41,648 nt of DNA, from NCBI GenBank assembly GCA_964345395.1, contig CAYFRA010000008.1:1-41648 (forward strand). The letters are read 5' to 3'. A program made the translations under genes and the position numbers. The DNA is from UPXZ01 sp964345395 (GTDB lineage: Bacteria > Bacteroidota > Bacteroidia > Bacteroidales > Paludibacteraceae). The stretch's first letter is position 1; every line of letters starts with the position of its first letter. Under the pieces are notes generated by a model. It ran no database searches. It was not told where the DNA came from and saw nothing but the letters and a program-made list of their open reading frames with translations. This document shows positions 17,031 to 25,844 of this stretch, piece after piece.

Positions 17031-17741
17031 ATGGGAAGAGCATTTGAATATAGAAAAGCAACAAAACTAAAGCGATGGGGAAACATGGCTAAAGTTTTTA
17101 CCAAATTAGGTAAGCAGATAACAATTGCAGCACGTGAAGGTGGTGCTGATGTGGAAGCAAATCCACGCTTACGCGTATTAGTTCAGCAAGCAAAAAAGGA
17201 GAATATGCCTAAAGAAAACGTTGAAAGAGCTATAAAAAAAGCACTATCACGTGATGAAGCTGATTACAAAGAGATGGTATATGAGGGATATGGACCTCAC
17301 GGGATTGCGATTGTTGTAGAAACTGCTACAGACAACACGACACGAACCGTTGCTAATATTCGTAGTTATTTTAACAGATATGGAGGCTCATTAGGCACAA
17401 CTGGCTCTTTGCAGTTTATTTTTGATCACAAGTGTGTTTTCCATTTGCTTAAGACAGAAAATATCAATATCGAAGAACTTGAGTTTGAGCTAATTGATTT
17501 TGGGGTGGATGAGTTAGTTGATGATGAGGGAGAAATTGTTTTGTATGGCGAATTTACCTCATATGCAGCTATTCAAAAATACTTAGAAGATAATAAATAT
17601 CAAATTACTACGGCTGAATTTGAAAGAGTACCTAATACAATGAAATCATTGACAGAAGAGCAAAAATTAGAAGTTAATAAGTTGCTTGATAAATTAGAAG
17701 ATGATGATGATGTGCAAAATGTTTTTCATAATATGGAGTAG
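17031..17741 (+). CDS. yebC: YebC/PmpR-family protein (TACO1-like)
   Basis: A 236-residue protein of the YebC family begins MGRAFEYRKATKLKRWGNMAKVFTKLGKQI, close to the usual GHSKWxNIxxxK opening. ADVEANPRLR, PKENVERAIKKA, EGYGPHGIAIVVETATDN and GSLGTTGSLQFIF follow, in that order. The family has been described as transcription regulators and, more recently, as factors that help ribosomes through difficult sequences such as proline runs. I chose ATG 17031 because an upstream in-frame TTG at 17007 sits inside a promoter -7 box. It is separated by 72 nt from the surface-glycan genes downstream and may share transcription with them. Confidence 0.93.
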   Translation: MGRAFEYRKATKLKRWGNMAKVFTKLGKQITIAAREGGADVEANPRLRVLVQQAKKENMPKENVERAIKKALSRDEADYKEMVYEGYGPHGIAIVVETATDNTTRTVANIRSYFNRYGGSLGTTGSLQFIFDHKCVFHLLKTENINIEELEFELIDFGVDELVDDEGEIVLYGEFTSYAAIQKYLEDNKYQITTAEFERVPNTMKSLTEEQKLEVNKLLDKLEDDDDVQNVFHNME

Positions 17742-17813
17742 TAGCATTACAATAAATTTTGCTTAAATAACATATAAGATTTATGTCAAAAATCATAAAC
17801 TAATTAAGATTAA

Positions 17814-19778
17814 ATGAAGAATAAGTTGTTTTCAATTTTACGGTCTGAATTTTTCACACGGTTTCTAACAGTGCAATACTTGCCACGCTGGGCAATACTC
17901 TTTATTGATATTACACTTGTTTTATTATCAATAATTTCAACCTATAAAATTGCAGCTATTATAAATATTAATGGAGATTCTGTTCTTCTTCCTTTTTCTG
18001 TAACAAGCAATTATTTGATTATAATTGCTATTCAGATATTCTTTTTCTGGATGTTTCACACTTACTCTGGCATATTGAGATATTCAAGTTATGTGGATGC
18101 TGCAAAATTGTTTTTAGCAGAATTTTTGACAGTTTTAGTTTTATTACTTATTAATTACATAATCAAATATTTTTATTTTGATTTTCAAATCAACTTATTA
18201 TACTTATTATCCTATCTATTTATCTCCTTTTTCTTTCTTTTTACAGTAAGAGTTATTGTAAAACTAAGTTTTGATTTCCTTAGCATACACTCCTTTAAGT
18301 TTGAGCCAATCATTATTTATGGGACTGATTTTGACGCTGTTGCTATTGCTAAATCCTTAGGACAAAATGGTTTATCAGGTTATCGTGTAGTTGCTTTTTT
18401 AGACACAAACAAGCAAAATTACTCTAAAAGATTGCGTGGGGTTAGAGTTTTTCCATTTCCAGATAACAATGTTATTTTGAAATTATCAAAAATGGCACAA
18501 AAAGTTGTCGTTGCACCATCTGTTATGGAGTTATTAGATCCTAAAACAGATTTTGATATTTTTATCAACAACGGCATCACAGTAATGAAAGTACCTAATA
18601 TTGAGAAGTGGAATGAATCTAACGTTTTAACCAAACAAATCAAATCAATACAAATAGAAGATTTATTGAATAGACCGCCAGTAAGTTTAGATACAGAGAA
18701 AATCAGCAACAGTATATCCAATCAGGTGGTATTGGTAACAGGTGCAGCAGGATCAATAGGAAGTGAGATTGCACGGCAATGTATGAATTATAACGCAAAA
18801 GCAGTGGTACTACTTGATCAATCGGAATCAAGTTTGTTTGATTTTATTTTGAGCTTAAAAGAAAGCTTCAAAAATAGCTCAACAAGAATAATCGACTTTA
18901 TTGGAGATGTGAGGAATAAAGATAGGATGGAGTATATGCTCAATCATTTTAGACCCAGCATAATATTTCATGCCGCTGCCTACAAGCACGTGCCACTGAT
19001 GGAGGATAATCCAAGTGAAAGTGTTCAGGTGAATATTAAAGGAACAAAAATATTAGCTGATTTAGCTGTTAAGTATGAGGTAGATAGGTTTGTGATGGTA
19101 TCTACAGACAAAGCTGTAAACCCCACCAACGTAATGGGAGCATCAAAAAGAATTGCCGAAATTTACGTTCAATCGCTTAATAACGAAATCAATAAAAATG
19201 GAGAAACTAATAAAACAAAATTTATTACAACTCGCTTTGGTAATGTTTTGGGCTCAAATGGCTCTGTAATTCCTATATTCAAAAAACAAATCGAAAAAGG
19301 AGGTCCTATTACCGTTACACATCCTGAAGTTGTGCGATACTTTATGACTATACCCGAAGCTTGTTTGTTGGTGTTAGAGGCAGGTGCTATGGGTGATGGT
19401 GGTGAGATTTTTATTTTTGATATGGGAAGCCCTGTCAATATATTTGAAATGGCTAAAAAAATGATACGTTTAGCCGGATTTAAACCAGGAAGCGATATTC
19501 CAATAGAATTTACTGGGCTAAGACCTGGTGAAAAACTTTATGAAGAGCTGTTGAATAACAAAGAGAAAACTAAGGAAACATATAATAAAAAAATTATGAT
19601 TGCCGTTGTCAGAGAATATGATTTTAATGAGGTTTCTGATGATATTGAGCAGTTGATTGAAGAGAGTTATAAAGGCAAGGATTATCCTATTGTATCATTA
19701 ATGAAAAAAATAGTTCCAGAATACAAAAGCAACAATTCGAGGTTTGAAAGATTAGATGAAGAGTTTAACACGTTGTAA
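17814..19778 (+). CDS. Membrane nucleotide-sugar 4,6-dehydratase (CapD/FlaA1/WbpM-like)
   Basis: This 654-residue protein starts with four hydrophobic helices (about 25-155). A first nucleotide-binding region around 165-280 leads into the catalytic Rossmann domain, with VTGAAGSIGSEIARQ (about 305-320) for NAD(P). The motif STDKAVNPTNVMGASKR (about 428-444) carries the Met and Lys that replace the usual Tyr-Lys in WbpM-type 4,6-dehydratases. FGNVLGSNGSVIPIFKKQI is also characteristic. The family makes UDP-4-keto-6-deoxy sugars from UDP-GlcNAc for O-antigen or capsule. It ends 9 nt before a WecA-like transferase, which could attach the resulting sugar phosphate to the lipid carrier. Confidence 0.92.
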   Translation: MKNKLFSILRSEFFTRFLTVQYLPRWAILFIDITLVLLSIISTYKIAAIININGDSVLLPFSVTSNYLIIIAIQIFFFWMFHTYSGILRYSSYVDAAKLFLAEFLTVLVLLLINYIIKYFYFDFQINLLYLLSYLFISFFFLFTVRVIVKLSFDFLSIHSFKFEPIIIYGTDFDAVAIAKSLGQNGLSGYRVVAFLDTNKQNYSKRLRGVRVFPFPDNNVILKLSKMAQKVVVAPSVMELLDPKTDFDIFINNGITVMKVPNIEKWNESNVLTKQIKSIQIEDLLNRPPVSLDTEKISNSISNQVVLVTGAAGSIGSEIARQCMNYNAKAVVLLDQSESSLFDFILSLKESFKNSSTRIIDFIGDVRNKDRMEYMLNHFRPSIIFHAAAYKHVPLMEDNPSESVQVNIKGTKILADLAVKYEVDRFVMVSTDKAVNPTNVMGASKRIAEIYVQSLNNEINKNGETNKTKFITTRFGNVLGSNGSVIPIFKKQIEKGGPITVTHPEVVRYFMTIPEACLLVLEAGAMGDGGEIFIFDMGSPVNIFEMAKKMIRLAGFKPGSDIPIEFTGLRPGEKLYEELLNNKEKTKETYNKKIMIAVVREYDFNEVSDDIEQLIEESYKGKDYPIVSLMKKIVPEYKSNNSRFERLDEEFNTL

Positions 19779-19787
19779 AAACAGATA

Positions 19788-20897
19788 ATGAAAGAAATTC
19801 TTATATTTTCGCATAAATATCCATATTTAATAGCTTTAGTCTCGCTATTTTTAGGTTATATTTTTATGCCTATTGTTGTAGAAATTGCAAGAAAATATAA
19901 TTTTATAGTAAGTCCCAACAAACGAACATCACATGCTGGTGATATACCCAACGTAGGTGGACTTAATATTTTTATTTCGTTCCTAATCACTGTTTATCTC
20001 TTTTCTTTTGAGTTTTTTTCACAGACTCAATTTGTCGTGATGGGCTTGATAATTATATTGATTATTGGATTTATTGATGATTTAATTACACTAAAAGTTC
20101 ATACAAAACTATTGGGTCAGCTCTTGTCTGCTTTTTTTCTAATCGTCATAGGTGATGTACGTATTTCTAACCTACAGGGACTGCTTGGTATTTACGAACT
20201 ACCTATTTACATCAGTTACATCATCTCTTTTTTCATTTTTGTTGTGATTGTCAATGCTATGAATCTAATAGATGGAATTGACGGGCTTGCCTCTGGGCTT
20301 GGAGTTATTTATTCTTTATTTTATGCTATTTATTTTCAAGCTGTCAATTACATTCATATTTCTATCATATCTTATGCTATGGTAGGCTCATTAGCTGTGT
20401 TTTTTATTTATAATGTTTTTTCGAAAGATAGAAAGATATTTATGGGCGATTCGGGATCACTGCTATTGGGTTATGTGATCATTGTACAAACCTTTATGTT
20501 CAATGAGATAAACTCCTACGATATGGTTTCACCCCAATTCCATTTCAAATCTGCTTCTGCTTTTAGTTTCACACTGCTGATTATTCCTTTGTTTGACACA
20601 TTGCGAGTTATGCTAACGAGAATAAAAAAGGGCTACTCTCCCTTCAAAGCTGATCGCAACCATATTCATCACCTTCTGTTAGGATTAGGGTTAAAACACC
20701 GGCAAGTATCTTTTATCTTGATAGGAATCAATGTTTTATTTATATTACTTGGCTTAATTTTACGAAATTTTTCAATCATAATACACGCTACTATTGTACT
20801 GTCAATAGCTTCAATATTAACTTTTATTCTTTGGCGTTTGGTTGATTACAAAAACCTAAAAGAAGAGAATCAGAATGATAAAAACATATCTATATGA
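19788..20897 (+). CDS. WecA/TagO-like undecaprenyl-phosphate sugar-1-phosphate transferase
   Basis: This polytopic enzyme of 369 residues belongs to the MraY/WecA family, which loads a sugar-1-phosphate from a UDP-sugar onto undecaprenyl phosphate at the inner membrane. Diagnostic motifs appear in order: SPNKRTSHAGDIPNVGG near residue 40-58, GFIDD (92-96, Mg-binding Asp pair), NAMNLIDGIDGLASGLG (about 157-173), FMGDSGSLLLGY (about 217-228) and the HIHHLLLGLG loop (about 292-301). About ten membrane helices are visible. With the dehydratase just upstream it probably starts synthesis of a surface glycan. Its last codons overlap the next gene by 4 bases (ATGA), suggesting translational coupling to the ABC-F gene. 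Confidence 0.92.
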   Translation: MKEILIFSHKYPYLIALVSLFLGYIFMPIVVEIARKYNFIVSPNKRTSHAGDIPNVGGLNIFISFLITVYLFSFEFFSQTQFVVMGLIIILIIGFIDDLITLKVHTKLLGQLLSAFFLIVIGDVRISNLQGLLGIYELPIYISYIISFFIFVVIVNAMNLIDGIDGLASGLGVIYSLFYAIYFQAVNYIHISIISYAMVGSLAVFFIYNVFSKDRKIFMGDSGSLLLGYVIIVQTFMFNEINSYDMVSPQFHFKSASAFSFTLLIIPLFDTLRVMLTRIKKGYSPFKADRNHIHHLLLGLGLKHRQVSFILIGINVLFILLGLILRNFSIIIHATIVLSIASILTFILWRLVDYKNLKEENQNDKNISI

Positions 20898-22843
20898 TTT
20901 CTATTGAGCAACTTGGTGTTGAATTTGGTGGTTTTAGATTATTTGATGACATTAGCTTTTTAATCAATCCAAAAGATAAAATCTCTTTAGTCGGTAAAAA
21001 TGGTGCTGGCAAAACCACCTTACTAAATCTGCTGTCGGGTAAAGCAAAGCCATCAAAAGGTAACATCATCATTCCATCTGATTTGCGAATAGGCTACCTC
21101 CCCCAGCATATGATACATATCAACAACACAAACGTCATTGAGGAAGCAGGAAAAGCTTTTGAAGATATTATTAAAATAGAGGATAAAGTTGAACTTTACA
21201 CCAATCTGCTTTCATCCAGAACCGATTATGAGAGTACAGAATATTTAGAGATTATTGAAAAACACAATCACTATAGTGAATTGCTGCAAATGTTTAATCC
21301 TGGCAATACACAAGCAGATATTGAGAAAACATTGATAGGGTTAGGTTTTGCACGCGAAGATTTCGAACGCCCTTGTAGTGAGTTTAGTGGAGGATGGCGG
21401 ATGCGTATAGAATTGGCTAAAATACTGCTCCAGAAACCAGATTTGATGCTATTAGATGAGCCTACCAATCATCTCGATTTAGAATCAATTCAATGGTTAG
21501 AGAATTTTTTAATTAATTCTTCGGGTGCAGTTATTTTAGTTTCGCACGACAAAGCATTCATTGACAATGTTACCAATAGAACCATCGAAATATCATTAGG
21601 CCGTATTTACGACTACAATGTCAATTACTCTAAATATTTGCAATTACGAAAAGAGAGGCGTGAGCAACAAATACGGGCTTTCGAAAATCAACAAAAGATG
21701 ATTAAAGAGACCGAAGAATTTATTGATAGGTTCAGATATAAAGCTACAAAAGCCAATCAAGTGCAATCGAGAGTTAAGCAATTGGATAAATTAGAGAGAA
21801 TAGAAGTTGATCTAGAAGATACTGCACGATTAAATTTAAGATTTCCACCATCACCAAGATCAGGTTCATATCCTGTAAAAATTGAAAATCTTTCTAAATC
21901 TTATGATCAACACTTGGTTTTGGATAAGATAGACCTCACCATCAATAGAGGTGAAAAAGTGGCATTTGTTGGGAAAAATGGCGAAGGAAAAACCACGCTG
22001 ATTAAGTGTATTATGAACGAAATTGCTTATCAAGGTGAAATGACACTTGGACACAATGTAAAAATCGGCTATTTTGCTCAAAATCAGGCGTCACTTTTGG
22101 ATAATGACCTTACGGTTTTTGACACCATTGACCATGTAGCAGTCGGTGATATACGAACAAGAATAAGAGATATATTAGGTGCTTTTATGTTTGGTGGCGA
22201 GGAGTCAGATAAAATGGTGAAAGTATTATCTGGTGGTGAACGCAGCCGATTAGCTATGATAAAATTATTGTTAGAACCAGTCAATTTGCTGATTCTTGAC
22301 GAACCTACTAATCATTTAGATATACAATCAAAACAAGTGCTAAAAGAAGCTATTCTTGCTTTTGATGGTACCGCCATTATTGTTTCGCACGACCGCGAGT
22401 TTTTGGATGGTTTGGTTACCAAAACCTATGAATTCAAAGATAAAAAAGTACGTGAATATATTGGAGGAATATATGAGTTTCTTCAGAAAAAAAATATAGA
22501 TAACCTCAAAGAGATTGAATTATCCTCCTCTCCTACTCTATCAACCAAAGGAAATGAGAAAATAGTTTCTGAAAACAAATTATCATTTGAAGCTCGAAAA
22601 AAGCTGAATCGTAAAATCAGAAAATTAGAAAATGACATTGCTAATTCTGAAGAAAAAATTGATAATTTTGAGACGCTTATTGAAAACATGCATCAAGAAC
22701 TTCAAAATCCTGAAAAAGCAAGTGATTTGGAGTTTTTAAATAAATTAAGAGAAGTAGAGGTTTCGTTAGAAAATGAGATGACGAACTGGGCAAAGCTGAA
22801 TGAAAACCTTGAAGAACTAAATCAGAATAATCTTAGCAATTAA
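20894..22843 (+). CDS. ABC-F ATPase (ribosome-associated, Uup/EttA/YheS type)
   Basis: The 649-residue soluble protein has two ABC ATPase domains and no membrane segment. The first has GKNGAGKTTLLNLLSG (about 33-48), the signature FSGGWRMRIELAKILL and LLLDEPTNHLDLESIQWLE. An Arg/Glu-rich linker follows (about 250-300), matching the P-site tRNA interaction motif. The second domain has GKNGEGKTTLIKCI (about 358), LSGGERSRLAMIKLLL and ILDEPTNHLD. The C-terminal 90 residues form a coiled coil. ABC-F proteins act on ribosomes as translation factors or antibiotic-resistance factors. The housekeeping type is more likely, given the neighbourhood. It overlaps the WecA-like gene by 4 nt and precedes the RsmI-type gene by 19 nt. 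Confidence 0.93.
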   Translation: MISIEQLGVEFGGFRLFDDISFLINPKDKISLVGKNGAGKTTLLNLLSGKAKPSKGNIIIPSDLRIGYLPQHMIHINNTNVIEEAGKAFEDIIKIEDKVELYTNLLSSRTDYESTEYLEIIEKHNHYSELLQMFNPGNTQADIEKTLIGLGFAREDFERPCSEFSGGWRMRIELAKILLQKPDLMLLDEPTNHLDLESIQWLENFLINSSGAVILVSHDKAFIDNVTNRTIEISLGRIYDYNVNYSKYLQLRKERREQQIRAFENQQKMIKETEEFIDRFRYKATKANQVQSRVKQLDKLERIEVDLEDTARLNLRFPPSPRSGSYPVKIENLSKSYDQHLVLDKIDLTINRGEKVAFVGKNGEGKTTLIKCIMNEIAYQGEMTLGHNVKIGYFAQNQASLLDNDLTVFDTIDHVAVGDIRTRIRDILGAFMFGGEESDKMVKVLSGGERSRLAMIKLLLEPVNLLILDEPTNHLDIQSKQVLKEAILAFDGTAIIVSHDREFLDGLVTKTYEFKDKKVREYIGGIYEFLQKKNIDNLKEIELSSSPTLSTKGNEKIVSENKLSFEARKKLNRKIRKLENDIANSEEKIDNFETLIENMHQELQNPEKASDLEFLNKLREVEVSLENEMTNWAKLNENLEELNQNNLSN

Positions 22844-22862
22844 AAAAACCAACCAAGAAACT

Positions 22863-23585
22863 ATGAAGAAACTTGCAAAAATAGAAGCAAAATTATACTT
22901 GATACCAACAACTCTTGGCAACACCGATTTGGACAGGGTGTTACCAAACTATAACCATCAAATTATTAGTGGTATAGAGTATTTTATAGTAGAAAACATC
23001 CGCACTGCAAGACGATTTCTCAAAAAGATTGATCCAAACACTGATATTGATTCACTTCATTTTTTTGAATTAAACAAACATACTGAAATAAGTGAATTTT
23101 CAAAATATTTATCTCCGATAAAGGAAAACCGATCAATCGGTGTGATATCAGAAGCGGGCTGTCCGGCTATTGCCGACCCAGGTGCTGATATAGTTGCACT
23201 GGCACATCAGATGAATATTCAGGTTGTGCCGTTAGTAGGCCCATCGTCTATCTTATTATCGTTGATGGCATCTGGTTTTAATGGACAAAGTTTTGCCTTT
23301 TATGGCTACTTACCCATCGACAATCAGGAGAAGATCAATATAATAAAACGTTTAGAGGGTAGAATATATGGTGAAAATCAAACTCAAATATTTATTGAAA
23401 CTCCTTACAGAAATAACAAATTGATTGAGGATTTAATAAGCATTTGTCGCCCAACAACTAAATTATGTATTGCTTGTGATATTAGTTTAAATTCAGAACT
23501 TATCATTACCAAAACTATCCGCGATTGGAAAAAAGAAAAAGTCGATATCCACAAAAGACCAGCCGTATTTTTAATTTATAAATAG
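22863..23585 (+). CDS. RsmI-type SAM-dependent methyltransferase (tetrapyrrole methylase fold)
   Basis: The 240-residue protein belongs to the YraL/RsmI group, whose best known member methylates the 2'-O of 16S rRNA C1402. Visible landmarks are LYLIPTTLGN at the start, IGVISEAGCPAIADPGADIV (about 99-118), VVPLVGPSSILLSLMASG (about 121-138) and FIETPYRNNKL (about 178-188). RsmI normally has about 280 residues, and this shorter Bacteroidota form lacks the C-terminal extension. A second RsmI paralogue may exist elsewhere, so I leave out the symbol. It follows ABC-F at 19 nt, putting two ribosome-directed genes together at the end of this operon. Confidence 0.85.
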   Translation: MKKLAKIEAKLYLIPTTLGNTDLDRVLPNYNHQIISGIEYFIVENIRTARRFLKKIDPNTDIDSLHFFELNKHTEISEFSKYLSPIKENRSIGVISEAGCPAIADPGADIVALAHQMNIQVVPLVGPSSILLSLMASGFNGQSFAFYGYLPIDNQEKINIIKRLEGRIYGENQTQIFIETPYRNNKLIEDLISICRPTTKLCIACDISLNSELIITKTIRDWKKEKVDIHKRPAVFLIYK

Positions 23586-23617
23586 ATATTAGATATTGAA
23601 ATAATTCAATAATTGAA

Positions 23618-23647
23618 TTGAAACATCATATAATTTTTGTATTTTTG
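23618..23647 (+). promoter_or_regulatory. Promoter of the MCE gene
   Basis: TTG (23618-23620), 19 nt, then TATTTTTG (23640-23647) matches the consensus with ideal spacing. A perfect inverted repeat (AATTCAAT 23603-23610, ATTGAATT 23612-23619) overlaps the -33 box and could be an operator. AT-rich chance is also possible. Confidence 0.6.
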
Positions 23648-23678
23648 TTAGTTCAACATAACTATATTTGATTTTCAA

Positions 23679-24626
23679 ATGGATAAAGAGAGAGTTAAAG
23701 CAATTAGGGTTGGTGTTTTAGTCTTCACTTCAATTGTACTATTGATGTTATTCTTGTTTTTTATGGGAAGCAAGGATTATTTTTTTAATTCTAAAACTCA
23801 AATTACTACAGACTTTAACGACATACAAGGTGTAACTATCGGCAACAATGTCCGTTTTTCAGGCATCAATGTTGGGAAAGTAACCGACATCAACATTACA
23901 AATGATAGTACAGTTACCTTGAATTTAGCAATAGTAAATAAATATGTTAGATTTATATATAAAAACTCTATTGCTGAAATAAGTCAAGATGGCGTAGTAG
24001 GAAATAAAATCATAATAATATCAGCAGGTAGTGCTGAAGCTGGAAAGGTTGAAAATGGATCGCATCTGCGAAGTAGAGAAAACTTAGACATGTTGGCCAT
24101 GATACAGGAGATGCAAGATATCATTCCTCTCTCCAAAATAGCTGTTAATCACCTATTTTCAATTGTTGAGAAAATTGATAATGGAGACGGCGATATAGCT
24201 TTGCTGTTAAACGACAATCAGCTGACTACGCAAGTGCGACATACTGTCAATAGCTTAAATCATAGTTTAACCAATCTCAACAGCATTGTACAAAAAATTG
24301 AGCACGGAGATGGTGATATGTCTAAGCTACTGAACAACAACAGCATAACAAATCAAATTGATGACACTTTCTCAAAAATAGGAGAAGTAGCCGAGCAAAC
24401 AGAAAAACTGATTGAAGAACTACAAAACACAATAGAAAAGCTAAATGATGGTGATGGCTCTATCAGTATGTTATTAAATGATGCCGAAACAGCTAAAAAT
24501 TTGGAAAATATCATTTTAATGATACAAAACAGTTTAACAGAATTTGATAAAACAACGAAAGCCATACAAAACAATTGGGCTATAAGAGGATTTTCAAAAA
24601 AAGATAAAAACAATAAAACAGAATAA
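23679..24626 (+). CDS. MlaD-like MCE-domain protein with three GDG repeats
   Basis: This 315-residue protein is anchored by one N-terminal helix (about 9-30), followed by an MCE domain (about 40-118: DFNDIQGVTIGNNVRFSGINVGKV). MCE proteins form rings that carry phospholipids between the inner and outer membrane. The C-terminal part is helical and contains a motif three times: ending IDNGDGDIALLLND (from about 163), IEHGDGDMSKLLNN (from 214) and LNDGDGSISMLLND (from 262), about 50 residues apart. Such repeats are common in Bacteroidota MCE proteins. It ends in RGFSKKDK. The partner permease and ATPase (MlaE, MlaF) are not adjacent, so the gene stands apart from its expected transport complex. 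Confidence 0.88.
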   Translation: MDKERVKAIRVGVLVFTSIVLLMLFLFFMGSKDYFFNSKTQITTDFNDIQGVTIGNNVRFSGINVGKVTDINITNDSTVTLNLAIVNKYVRFIYKNSIAEISQDGVVGNKIIIISAGSAEAGKVENGSHLRSRENLDMLAMIQEMQDIIPLSKIAVNHLFSIVEKIDNGDGDIALLLNDNQLTTQVRHTVNSLNHSLTNLNSIVQKIEHGDGDMSKLLNNNSITNQIDDTFSKIGEVAEQTEKLIEELQNTIEKLNDGDGSISMLLNDAETAKNLENIILMIQNSLTEFDKTTKAIQNNWAIRGFSKKDKNNKTE

Positions 24627-24632
24627 AAAACT

Positions 24633-25061
24633 ATGCACAACTGGTTTCAATGTAAAGTAAAGTATGAAAGAAATGGTGATGATGGGATTATCACTAAGGT
24701 AAATGAATCTTATTTAGTAGATGCACTGTCATTTACTGAGGCTGAAAAGCGGATTAATGAAGAAATGGCCCCATTTATCAGTGGTGATTTTGAAGTTTCA
24801 GATATCAAAAGGGCACGGATTAGTGAGCTTTTGGAGAATGAAAACGGAGATAAATGGTATCGAAGTAAACTGTTTTTTATAAGTATAGATGAAGAAAAAG
24901 GCGTAGAAAAACGCATATCAAACTTTATATTCGCACAAGCCAGCACCATCAAAGAGGCTGTTGAGGTGATTGAGAAGGCGATGAAAGATACATTACTCGA
25001 TTATGAAATTGCTTCAATTACAGAAACCAACGTTATGGATGTATTTAAATACGAAGCATAA
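24633..25061 (+). CDS. DUF4494 protein
   Basis: This small 142-residue cytoplasmic protein of the Bacteroidota-specific DUF4494 family shows the characteristic opening NWFQCKVKYE, followed by ESYLVDALSFTEAEKRINEE and KRARISELLENENGDKWYRSKLFFISIDEEKG. No function is established. The alternating strands and helices suggest a compact alpha/beta fold. It begins 6 nt after the MCE gene and ends 37 nt before yggS, so it is probably co-transcribed with both. Confidence 0.85.
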   Translation: MHNWFQCKVKYERNGDDGIITKVNESYLVDALSFTEAEKRINEEMAPFISGDFEVSDIKRARISELLENENGDKWYRSKLFFISIDEEKGVEKRISNFIFAQASTIKEAVEVIEKAMKDTLLDYEIASITETNVMDVFKYEA

Positions 25062-25098
25062 AAAACTTTTCCCTAATTTTACTATATTTTTATTTATA

Positions 25099-25761
25099 AT
25101 GTCAATCAAAGAAAATATCAATCAAATACGTAAACAAATTCCTGCAAATGTAAAATTAATCGGTGTAAGTAAATTTCACACTCCAGAAACAATAATGGAA
25201 GTTTATAATCTTGGCGAACGGCACTTTGGAGAGAGTCGTGTGCAAGAGTTTGTTGATAAAGCACCTTTGCTACCGGATGATATTCAATGGCATTTCATTG
25301 GTCATTTGCAGCGCAACAAAATCAAGTTTCTTGTTGATAAAGTTAGTTTAATCCATGGTGTTGATTCTTTACGTCTATTAAATGCTATCAACACCCAAGC
25401 TCAAAAAACAAATCAAACTGTCTCTATACTTTTGCAAGTACATATAGCTGATGAGGAGACAAAATTTGGCTTTTCAAAAGAAGAAATCGAAGATTTATTT
25501 TCTAACAATCATTTTGAATCATTGAAAAATATAAAAGTTGCTGGACTGATGGGTATGGCTACCAACACTGATAATGAAGAACAGATAAGAAGTGAGTTTA
25601 GAGGTCTCAAGCAGCTATTTGACAAAATCAAATCCAATTATTCTGATGAATATTTTATCGAATTATCTATGGGAATGTCAGACGATTACAAAATAGCTAT
25701 CGAAGAGGGTAGCACAATGGTTAGAATTGGTACAGCGATTTTTGGAGAAAGAGAATATTAG
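25099..25761 (+). CDS. YggS/PROSC-family PLP-binding protein
   Basis: A 220-residue single-domain TIM-barrel protein related to alanine racemase. PLP is held by Lys25 in LIGVSKFH. Other landmarks are FGESRVQEF, WHFIGHLQRNK, VAGLMGMAT and the phosphate-binding SMGMSDDYKIAIEEGSTMVRIGTAIFG. The family keeps free PLP in balance rather than catalysing a known reaction. I chose ATG 25099 over an upstream in-frame start at 25003: the earlier one would overlap the DUF4494 gene by about 60 nt and add residues foreign to the family. Confidence 0.94.
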   Translation: MSIKENINQIRKQIPANVKLIGVSKFHTPETIMEVYNLGERHFGESRVQEFVDKAPLLPDDIQWHFIGHLQRNKIKFLVDKVSLIHGVDSLRLLNAINTQAQKTNQTVSILLQVHIADEETKFGFSKEEIEDLFSNNHFESLKNIKVAGLMGMATNTDNEEQIRSEFRGLKQLFDKIKSNYSDEYFIELSMGMSDDYKIAIEEGSTMVRIGTAIFGEREY

Positions 25762-25786
25762 GATTTTTCAATATCGCATATGAGCA

Positions 25787-25827
25787 AAAAAAAGGTGTTC
25801 GTCAATTACTGACAAACACCTTTTTTT
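25787..25827. terminator. Bidirectional terminator between yggS and the OmpA gene
   Basis: GGTGTT (25794-25799) pairs with AACACC (25815-25820), with an inner GTCA/TGAC pairing. The stem is flanked by an A run on the left and a T run on the right, so it works on both strands for these convergent genes. Confidence 0.8.
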
Positions 25828-25844
25828 AATATCAAAAAACACCT

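Noticed and set aside
25003..25098. Longer start for the YggS-family gene
   Set aside because: It would overlap DUF4494 by about 60 nt and add an N-terminus foreign to the family; ATG 25099 fits.
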